NCBI RefSeq assembly: GCF_002150685.1
Contig: NZ_MSSW01000075.1
Location: forward strand, 1 to 48,635
DNA: 48,635 bases
Origin: Algoriphagus antarcticus
GTDB lineage: Bacteria; Bacteroidota; Bacteroidia; Cytophagales; Cyclobacteriaceae
Direction: 5' to 3'
Below, in pieces: positions 1 to 8,700 of the stretch. A program made the translations under genes and the position numbers. A model generated the notes under the pieces. That model saw only the letters and a program-made list of their open reading frames with translations, was not told the origin of the DNA and did not search any database. Position 1 is the stretch's first letter; each line of letters starts with the position of its first letter.

Positions 1-94
1 GCGTAATTTACTCAAAATCAACGGTTTAAATCGAAAATTTAAGCACTCTTCTGACCCTTGATTCGCATTAATTATTAAAAGCAGCATTTTTGGA

Positions 95-303
95 TTATAT
101 CAGCAATCCTTTATTTTTTAAAATGTTTTTCAAGGTCAGTTGTTGCTCGTCTGTAAAAGCCAGCTTGGGTATGGCATAAAAGATTAGCTGGGAACCAATG
201 TTTCGCAGAAACCAGTAGGGCAATTCCTCCGCCTGGAGGATGGCCGGCCATTCTACAGTGGATGTCAAAACACAATCTATTGGGTAATTCCATTACCAAA
301 ACA
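95..303 (-). pseudogene. Decayed 3' fragment of a YcxB-like gene
   Basis: Read on the minus strand, this stretch encodes a sequence closely similar to the last third of the intact YcxB-like protein at 1513-2010. Shared features are a W-x-A-I-x-x-A-E-E-L-P block, an I-G-S-x-L-I-F-Y-x-I-P-K block and the ending K-N-K-G-L-L. The upstream part is broken: an in-frame TAG at 277-279 and a one-base shift near 265 separate the tail from the earlier homologous bases. There is no start codon and no membrane segment left. Similarity continues a little past the stop codon into the downstream flank. It begins exactly at the stop codon of the tyrosinase gene, so it is a duplicated fragment left beside that gene. 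Seen directly by comparing the two copies. Confidence 0.8.
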
Positions 304-306
304 GGA

Positions 307-1266
307 TCAAACATAGTTATATCCCAAAGCGATAATGTCTCGCGTGTCAACCTCAGTCTCGGCCCAAGGATCCATAACCGCAGTGGAGCCGGCCAGGGCG
401 GGATTCTGGCCGGGATTTGCCGCCTGCCATTCAGCCCAGATGCGATCGATCTCACAGTGGTGCATCCAAAACACTGGGTCGCAGGGCGCAAAGGAGACAC
501 TTCCCATGGAACCACTTACCCAGACATGTCCGGAATTGTGAATCCCTTCAAGCGCAGAGGCGAACGTGTTGAACGTTCCATTGGCCAGTGCTGCCGTCAC
601 AGCTGCTGCGTTAGGCAGGATTGCAAACATTCCGATGTTTCGCGTGACCGTATGAGGTCCGCTCATCAGCGTCACCGTGGGCGTGAAACTGATGAGCCAT
701 GACGGGAATGATTGTTCCTCGCTCGATTTCCAGTAGGGAATGCACACTGTCGGATCAACCATCATAAGCAACTCCTCCATCCGTAACAGGTAGATCCTGT
801 GCCAAGGCAGAAAGCGCGGGTTACCATGCATCAGATGAATTGCATTGGAGTGGATATCCACCAATGGTCCCAGAGCATTCATCGCGTTGATCTGGCTGAA
901 CGCATTGAGGAATCGATTCTGCTCGTCAGTAGTCATCATGCGGTGATCTTTGCGAATGCACAGCTCATCGTTGTCGTCACCACAGAAAGCTGGCGGTTTA
1001 TAGTCTTCTTTACGCGGCCTGAAACAAGTGTTCTCAAAGGGGTGTGGCACATAGGTCGGTGGTTTTTTCGACGCATAATCACCGTAGATGCGGCGATCAG
1101 GGTAGCGGGGATTGTCAGGATGCTCGTGGTCATAATGGGCCGGGTGCTCATAATCTGGATCGTAATATGGTAGGTCATGCGGCCTATGTGCATGGGGTTT
1201 GTTTTCATGCGAGCCATGGTTCTGTTTGGAATGCTCCTCTTTCTTTTCTTTCTTTGAGTTTGTCAT
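307..1266 (-). CDS. Tyrosinase family copper oxidase
   Basis: This 319-residue protein has the type-3 copper signature of tyrosinases and polyphenol oxidases, which hydroxylate monophenols and oxidise catechols to quinones. The CuA site shows H-x8-H in HGNPRFLPWH, with another His a few residues before it. The CuB site shows H-x3-H (HNSGH) and the conserved FWMHHCxxDRxWxxWQ block. The ending D-I-x-x-L-G-Y-N-Y-V is typical of the natural C terminus. The first 90 residues are rich in His, Pro, Asp and Tyr and have no clear signal peptide; they could bind metal or serve a copper-transfer role, but that is inference. The gene begins 4 bp after the stop of a 68-residue ORF, so co-transcription from upstream is likely. 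It sits between two copies of the 3' end of a YcxB-like gene. Confidence 0.88.
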   Translation of the reverse strand: MTNSKKEKKEEHSKQNHGSHENKPHAHRPHDLPYYDPDYEHPAHYDHEHPDNPRYPDRRIYGDYASKKPPTYVPHPFENTCFRPRKEDYKPPAFCGDDNDELCIRKDHRMMTTDEQNRFLNAFSQINAMNALGPLVDIHSNAIHLMHGNPRFLPWHRIYLLRMEELLMMVDPTVCIPYWKSSEEQSFPSWLISFTPTVTLMSGPHTVTRNIGMFAILPNAAAVTAALANGTFNTFASALEGIHNSGHVWVSGSMGSVSFAPCDPVFWMHHCEIDRIWAEWQAANPGQNPALAGSTAVMDPWAETEVDTRDIIALGYNYV

Positions 1267-1270
1267 GATT

Positions 1271-1477
1271 TTATGGTTTGGGATTTACTTGGTATCTATT
1301 CTTTTTCCTATTACCTATGCTAATTAGTTTGATGGTATTCTCCACATCCTGTTTTATTATACCATATCCCAACAGGCGTATGCTGCCGTGGAGAATCTCT
1401 AGTACCCTATTCTTGGCCTCAGAAGTAGACTTATACACATTCTTAGGAAGCATTTCAGGCGTAATCAGTTGAGCCAA
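1271..1477 (-). CDS. Small protein of unknown function
   Basis: This 68-residue reading frame starts at TTG and stops 4 bp before the tyrosinase ATG, on the same strand. The frame stays open upstream of the TTG into the end of the YcxB-like gene, so the true start is unsure. The product is basic at its C terminus (N-R-K-K-N-R) and contains a likely amphipathic helix in the middle. No motif, signal peptide or membrane segment is visible and I do not recognise it. Its position, tightly coupled to the tyrosinase, is the main reason to list it; in some organisms a small caddie protein accompanies tyrosinase, but this one is not His-rich and there is no sequence support for that role. Confidence 0.4.
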   Translation of the reverse strand: MAQLITPEMLPKNVYKSTSEAKNRVLEILHGSIRLLGYGIIKQDVENTIKLISIGNRKKNRYQVNPKP

Positions 1478-1512
1478 TGATTTAGTGCTTATAAAAGCAG
1501 AACACCCTTTTA

Positions 1513-2010
1513 TTATACTTTCAACAATCCTTTGTTTGTTAATAGGGTTTTCAAGGCTTTTTGCTGGTCAACGGTGAAGGCACGCTTTGGGATCGAATAA
1601 AAGATCAGCGGGGAACCAATGTGCAGCAGAATCCAGTCTGGCAATTCCTCCGCCCGGATGATGGCATGCCACTGTACAGTGGCTTTCGAAACAACAGTCT
1701 GTTGGGTAAATCCGTTTTCATCAAACACATACTGAACCGGCTTACCCCAGGAAGGCATTTTTTTTATGGTACGGAGCACCGACCTGGGGTAACCCCAGAG
1801 CAGCCAAATCAGCAGCATCGAAAAGATGACGACAAACATCAGCAAGCCACCCCAGCCCACGATCTGGGAGCAGATCCAGGCTACCACGATCATCATGACT
1901 CCTAAGAAGACCCATCGCCACCTTGTGGCTTGGAATTGCATCCTGCGAAAAAGAGCGATAAGCTCTTGGGATTGGAGGGTGAATTGGAGGTCTATCATTT
2001 TGGCGGTCAT
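1513..2010 (-). CDS. YcxB-like membrane protein
   Basis: 165 residues. The N-terminal third holds two adjacent hydrophobic segments (about residues 33-50 and 54-72) followed by a cytoplasmic domain with the look of the YcxB-like C-terminal domain: a GFTQQTVVSKATVQW strand pair, then W-H-A-I-I-R-A-E-E-L-P and an L-I-F-Y-S-I-P-K-R-A-F segment. The family is widespread in Bacteroidota and Firmicutes and has no proven function. A second ATG five codons in (MIDLQ) is an equally good start. It belongs to a minus-strand series with the 83-residue ORF upstream and the tyrosinase downstream. A decayed copy of its 3' end is found at 95-303. Confidence 0.75.
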   Translation of the reverse strand: MTAKMIDLQFTLQSQELIALFRRMQFQATRWRWVFLGVMMIVVAWICSQIVGWGGLLMFVVIFSMLLIWLLWGYPRSVLRTIKKMPSWGKPVQYVFDENGFTQQTVVSKATVQWHAIIRAEELPDWILLHIGSPLIFYSIPKRAFTVDQQKALKTLLTNKGLLKV

Positions 2011-2090
2011 TGAAGGTTAGGGGTCATGTTTTTAAGAGCTCGCTTTCCGGCTCGGAACCAGTTGTCGTCCTGCGATCCTCCTGCCCCTGA

Positions 2091-2342
2091 TTAGAAGATG
2101 TCAAAGGCCCGGATGGCGATAGATTTATGACCGATGATCCTGTCGGCCAGAAGTTTGGTAATGCCTGGAGCGTTGGATGGAACACCCTTTTTGCCAATGA
2201 CACTCACGTGTTGTCCTATAAGGGCATTCTCAATATTGAATGCAGCGTCTATGAGAAGCATTTGCTGCGGCGTTATCAAGAAATACGTATCGGTATCTAC
2301 TCCGAGTGTACCATGGGCGATTGTGGTTTGATTGGTATTCAT
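2091..2342 (-). CDS. Small hypothetical protein
   Basis: 83 residues, starting at ATG, in the same orientation as the YcxB-like gene 80 bp further on. The sequence alternates hydrophobic and polar residues as in a small beta-barrel (GTLGVDTDTYFLITPQ, then GQHVSVIGKKG) and has no signal peptide or membrane helix. I do not recognise the family. It is the first gene on the minus strand after the Tc-toxin gene, 451 bp beyond its stop, so an immunity or accessory role is possible but unsupported by sequence. The upstream region is AT-rich and suits a promoter. Confidence 0.5.
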   Translation of the reverse strand: MNTNQTTIAHGTLGVDTDTYFLITPQQMLLIDAAFNIENALIGQHVSVIGKKGVPSNAPGITKLLADRIIGHKSIAIRAFDIF

Positions 2343-2793
2343 AGTTTTATGTTTTTTTGTAATTTATATTTCTTGTTTATTGAAAATCGGAATCGTTAAA
2401 GAAATTTTTTACCGAAGGATTGTTCATTTTTGTACAAGGAAAAACAAGATGTAATGCAGATTCTTAATTTCATTGCCTGTTCAATTTTGTGCAAGTGGTG
2501 GGATGATAAATTTCATGTAAAATTATTTTTAATTAATTTGATTAATGTTATACGCAAGATGTATTTAACCTTACCTACCACATGTGCCAGAATGAGTGAC
2601 TTTATTAAAACTGAGGAAAGCTCTTTCAGTAAATAATGGTAAAGGTTTTAACTGCTTTTGAAAGGAACAAAGAATGTAATTAGGACTTTAACTTCATTGC
2701 TTTACCATAGCCGGTTATTTTATATAAAGTTCATTCAATCACAACTTTTCATAAAGACTTCCTGCCTCATATCTAGATCGGATTAGTCTTCTG
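2343..2793. other. AT-rich intergenic region
   Basis: About 450 bp between the Tc-toxin stop and the small hypothetical gene. The composition is AT-rich. A plus-strand frame at 2430-2636 (68 codons) has no recognisable family features and is probably chance. No minus-strand reading frame longer than about 10 codons follows the toxin directly, so there is no adjacent immunity gene here. Confidence 0.6.
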
Positions 2794-5700
2794 TCAGAAG
2801 CCCGAGATACTCCCCTGGCCTTTTGGTGAATAGTCAACATTGATTTGCCTCGGGACTACTCTACCATCCCGGAATGCCTCACGCACACGGTTCTCTAAAT
2901 TTGCATTTCCTAAGTCTAAGCGCCCGGGAGCAATGGCTGCTTCGACCTCCCGTCCCCATTCAATTGGGATTTTGGTTGTTTGTGGTGCAGGAAATTTACC
3001 GATCGTACTCGTCTTCACATCAGTAATATAGATTGTGACTTCGCCAGTACTTTGGTTCTGGATCGCTGTAATGTAATCGACTCCGCCTTCGGATACTTTA
3101 CCAGGACGCTGTAAACCAATCTCCCCTCGTCGAAGGGATTCTTTGTATGCTTCTGCCTCGCCTTGGGTTGCTCTTATTGTTTTTGGAATTGCTTTTGTTT
3201 TATCAGTGTGAGCAGCGTGTTCATTATTTGAAAGTATTTTAGCCCCTTTGGATTCGATTGCTGCAGCCGCAACGACCAACAATGCAGGGGTCCTAGATAC
3301 TATAGCAGGAACTGCTACCGCGACATTGGTTGCTAGGCTGCCACTGCCAGCTTCTGCGAATGCTAATTTTGGCCCAGGCAGTCCGACTTTTACTTCTCCT
3401 AATCCCGGAAACAAAGAACCGCCAACTTCTACTATTGCCCCTAACTGTTTTTTATGCTCTTCCTTTGTAACATAATCTTTACCAAACTTCCCTTCTACAA
3501 TTCCTTCTTCTAACTTTTGCGCTGCCTTGTCGAGCATTCCATTTGGGCCATAAAGAGTCATTACGGGGGCTAAAGTTGGTGATCTTAATAATTTATCTAC
3601 TTCCATGGAAGCCATAAGATAAGCTACTGTAAGACCTAGGCCAATTGAGTCTGATATGGTAGGTTCTTTTTTAGAATTCGCAGGACTATCTTCGGTCCCT
3701 TTTAGATCTATTAACCCGATAGGGTTACTTTTTACATAAGCGAATAAATTCAATCCAGCTTTTATTCCAGTATGGTCTGCGCTTGACCATCTCGCTAGCC
3801 AAGGCAAATAATACCTTGCACTATGGTATTCCAACCCACTTTCTTCATCTCGCTCCTTACCTGTATATCGATATCGCTTAGCTGGTACTTCCCGAACCTG
3901 GTCAGAGGCATGGTAACTGGTGCTGCCATAAGGATAATATTCTTCGTAACTGATGATTTGTGCCTGATCACTTCCATCCAGTTCTAAAGAAGCGGTGCCT
4001 AAATGATTGCTGAATTGATATCGGATCAAGGGCAGTTCTGCGGCATGGTTCGGTTTTATTTTTGTGTCAATCAGCGCAATCCTGCGGGTATCATCCATGA
4101 TGTGTAAGGTCTCCCTTTCTAATTCAATGGTTCCATTCCTACGTTTACGAAAGATCTCAAAACCGCCCAAATAAATCCGTTCTTCGGTTACATTGTTTTT
4201 TTCTACTACTTTACGGATGCGTTCTCCCGAAGCATCATACACATAATAGGCACCACCCGCGGCATCATTTTCTAATGAAGCAGTGATGTCAATATGCTGC
4301 AACTGGTCTTTAAAATTCCAGTCCATCCCTGGCAGATGCGGCATCTTGCTCATATTGCCATGTGGGTCATAGGTATATGTAAATGGCGTACCGGCGTCGC
4401 TATTTGCCGGGGCAGTAAGCAGTTGGTTATTGGTAGGGCTACAGGTAAATGTCCGCTTCCAGCTATTTACATTCTGCATCAGCAGCATATTACCGGCTGC
4501 ATCGTACTGGTAGCGTTGTGTATAGGTCTGCAACTGGTTACCATCCCCTTTATGCGGTAAGTTGGTGCGCTTCGCATCATAGGCATCGGGAGCCGTATTG
4601 CCGGCTATGTGTTCCCTTCCGGTCGCTTGTATCAGGCGGTAAATACTATCATAGAGATAAGCGCAATCCGGATCGACACGGTTGTTGTTGAAGAATATAC
4701 TTTGCAGTGCATCATCTTTGATAAAGGTGATGTTACCAGTCGGATCATAGGTATAATTCAAATCCTGCAGCATACCCGCGCCGGCGTTCCGTGTTGTCAG
4801 CAAACGATTCATGCGGAAGGTGGCCGGATCATAGGTATATCGGGTTACTGTATTATTTCCATACAAAATAGCCATACGCTGCCCTTTGGCATCATAATCA
4901 ATATTCTTTACAAAAGGAGTATCATTATTACTACCTCTGAGTTTTGCGCTTAATGCATTCAGCAGGTTGGCTTCATTATATTCCGAGAAAATAACAGAAG
5001 CTGGAATCTGCGCAGTATGAGGGGTAAACATCTTGACAGGCCTGTTCAGCGCATCATATTCGCTTTTGGAAGTAAAAACCTCCGGTTCCATTGCCACCGA
5101 TGCTGGCGTGGTCCAATCAGGCAGGTTTTTATAATCCTGGCACAATTGCCTGGTACTTTCCAGTAGGTTACCTTTAAAATCATATTTTTCAGAGCTTACT
5201 TTACCAGCTGAATCAAATAAAATAGCCCCCTTACCCCGCAGGTTTCTGGCTTTGGCATTGGGTTGGTTTTCGCCATAGATGATCCATTCATAACTATGAT
5301 GTAAAGGGGTTGGGCCGTCACCGCCCTCGACCTGGTTTTTGGTCGATCGGTGCAAGGCATCGTATTCATACGAGAACAAATGCCGACGTTCATCCCACGC
5401 TTTTACAGGATTACCCAATGCATTATTCAGCATCCAGCGTTTACCCGCATCCATGCTCGTCTGCGTCACCCGATGGCCTAGCATATCATAGCGGTATCGC
5501 ATCACTACATTACCCCGCGCATCTGTGACGCTGAGCGAATTGCCTTCTATATCCAGTTCGGAAGTGGTATAATTAAATACTTCTTTTATACTGCCAGGTG
5601 CATCCTCCCAGCGGTTGTGATCAATGCCTAAAGTCGGCCTGCCCAGAGTGTCAAGAAGCAGGCATGATGGCGTATTGTCGTGGATTTCTGTTTGTCGTGC

Positions 5701-8700
5701 TGCCTTCTTTTCCGGATCACTATTGCCCAAAGCCATGCGCTGCTTATGCCAATCGCTGTCTTTGACGGTGTCGTTCACATCATGGCTATACTGTTTCCAG
5801 GCATCGAATACTACTTTGGTAAAAGTGCCGTTCGGGAATTCCGTTTTTACATTGCGACCTGCCCCGTCGTAATAAAGGGTGGGCGAAACACCTTGTTCCA
5901 CCCAGGCGGGGTCATTTTCATACGCAGGAGTGGTGGAAAAATAGGGTTCATACTGCCTGATGGGGTTGCCCTTATTATTCAAAACGGTGCGCCCATTACC
6001 CACCCAACGGAGCTGATCGCCGGAATCCAGCCATGTTCCATCAGGCGCTTTAATCTTTCCGGGTTCCGCCTGTACCTTTTTCATCGCCACTTTGCCCAGA
6101 CCATCGCTGTATTCAAAACTGATTTGCAAGGGACTGTCATTGGGGTTCTGCTTGGCATGCTGTTCCCGAACAATACTGGCCACCACCGTTGGCTGTTTTG
6201 AAAAATCATAGACCATCCGTGCGGAAGCATTGCCGAGTAACTTACGGGCAATTTGGTGTAAAACAGTGGAGTTGCATACCTGCGGAGCAGGGATTCGGGC
6301 ATGGTTGAAAAAGTCAATGATGTTTTGGGCCTCTGTACCTTCCGTTTGTTCCGTGAAGCCCGTTAAATGATCGCCTTCCTCGCCTTGCACAGGATTGCCG
6401 GTCGCCTTGCCTTCTACTGCCGCTGCCTTTACCAGACCCAGTTCATCCACGACCACCGAAGAAATATTGTCATTGATATCCCGCATGATATCGGGCGACA
6501 AGGTGCGGTAATTGAAGCGCAGCACCTGACTTTCATTCCCCAGCGCATCTATGCTTTTTTGCATAATAATATGGAGCGGATCATAAAATACTTCCGTGAC
6601 GCTATCAAACGGATCAGTATAGGCAACGGGAGCGAAAAAGTGGTCTTTGACATCACTTAAATTTTCTCCTGCCCTTCGATAGTGGATCGTGCCCGATTGT
6701 ATCCACCAGTTTTGATCATCCTTTAAAAATTTACCTGCATGCATATCTGCATCCGTTAAATTCATTGGGGCAGCCAAAGCGGTAGGTGTAAAAATATCCG
6801 CTAACAAATCCGGCGTATAGGCCAGCTGATAGGCTTCAAAAGGAATAGCGTAAATGGCCAGTTTTCCATCTGGTAACGGAGCGCTTACATCAGCATTATA
6901 AAACTTGGTCTTGATGTGTTCAATCAAGCGTTTTTGTGCGCCTGTGGTTGCTTTTTGCTGATATTTAATTTCCTGGAAAGTTTTGACCTTTCCCTTAAAA
7001 TCAGCAATGGTGAAAAATGATTTTTTGGGTTTTATCCCCGTCAGTTCATAGGTTTTTGTCTCCCATCCTTTCCGCAAATAGTAGCTTTCCGGCTCGATGA
7101 TATCGTTGGTGACTTCATTTTTGATAAAAGTGACCCATTGTTTTTGTTGTCCTTTCCGGGCAACTTCTTTGGCGTTGCCGATAATGAGGCTTTCGGTAGG
7201 CACAGCTTTTAAAATAGCCTCTTCTTTCAATCTTGGATAAACCACAGATACTGCCTCCAGCACATTGCCCAATTCATCGGTCTCGAGGGTCAACGTGTGC
7301 GCAATGCGTGGGTCCTCCGGATTACGTTCATAGACATAGGAAATGGCCTCGCTCTCTTTGACCATAAACACCGCAAAGCGGTTTTTATCCCGCTCTTGCA
7401 GGAGTTGAATTTCGCAATTGTGGGTGGCGACGGAATAGGGTACCAGTTCCGTTTGTAGTGCTGCTGCCTTAAATAACAAAAGGGCAGGGTCATGAACTGC
7501 ATAACCTTTGGTTTGCTTTTCATCAGCGGTTCGTTTTTCGGCATCCAGGCCAAATACTTCCTGCCGCAACGTCATCCCTTTACAGGCGCGAAGCGCTTCC
7601 CGCCATTCGTCTGCGCTCAATTCGTTGAGGTCAAAGCCAGTCAGGCTATCGGCCGCTAAAAGGACAGCATCGGGCAATTCAAATTCAGCAGTAGCAGTAA
7701 ATCCATTTGCCTTAAATGCTTCCTGCCAGTATTCTTTTTTAAACTGTGTCAAGATGCGTTGTTTATCCAAAAATGCACCCGAATGAAACCAGGTTTTGGT
7801 CAAAACGGGGGGCTGATGATGTTCGGCAGGAACAGTATTACCTGCGCCTGCTTTTTCAAAAACATCAAAATATTCGGTATCTGTTTGTTCCACCCTGCCA
7901 AACCCCCTGAATTCCCTTTCTGCGTGATCATAATAGCCATGATGATAGGTGTATTTCGCTGTAAACCGCACGTTGGTTACCGCTTCACTCACAATCGTCT
8001 TGGATACGCAATGTACGGGAAAGGCTAGTTTTGTGATCCATGGCTCTCCTTTCAGTTTATCCTGCAGGTAAAACCAGGTCGAGCTTTTATATTCGATCTC
8101 CGTTTTTTTACCAAACCCATTTTCGTGGCAGCGCATGATATGGGGCTTTTTACCGCCCATCAGATCTATATAGCGCATCGGAGCAGACCGATAGGCAGGC
8201 AATTCAGACGACCAGACAATACAGGCGGTACCATTGCCCAGTAAATCCGTTACTGTAATTTTATTGGGTTGCTCAGTTGGAAAAAATGGTTCTATCTCAG
8301 TAGCATCGCTCCACGTGTTGCCACTGAAGTTCAGATACGCTTTGAATTTATTTTTACCCAGGTAGATGATATCGGTCGCGCCCGTACCACTTATGTCTGC
8401 CAGTTGGAGATAGACAGGATTAAATTGATCGGGCCGGTCAAAAACAGGGGCATTGCCCATGGTCACTTTTGCGCTAAAACGCCCGTAACCCAAATTTGCC
8501 CAGTAACACACCCCGCTATTGCTAATACGGACAATGTCGGTCAGGCCATCGCCTGACATATCGGCCAAAAAGATGCGCTGCTCTTGATCGGAAAAGACAA
8601 TGGCAGGTCCTTGTTCCTCATCATACGGTTTTCGGGCCAATTGAGGGGAATCATAGCCTGTTTTACCGGCATTTTCCCACCACCAAAACGCTCCTGCATC

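Noticed and set aside
2430..2636. Plus-strand ORF of 68 codons beside the Tc-toxin gene, considered as an immunity protein
   Set aside because: Opposite strand to the toxin, AT-rich, no recognisable family or signal; likely chance.
5680..6201. Plus-strand ORF of 173 codons inside the Tc-toxin gene
   Set aside because: It is the antisense shadow of the 2528-codon gene; no independent family features.
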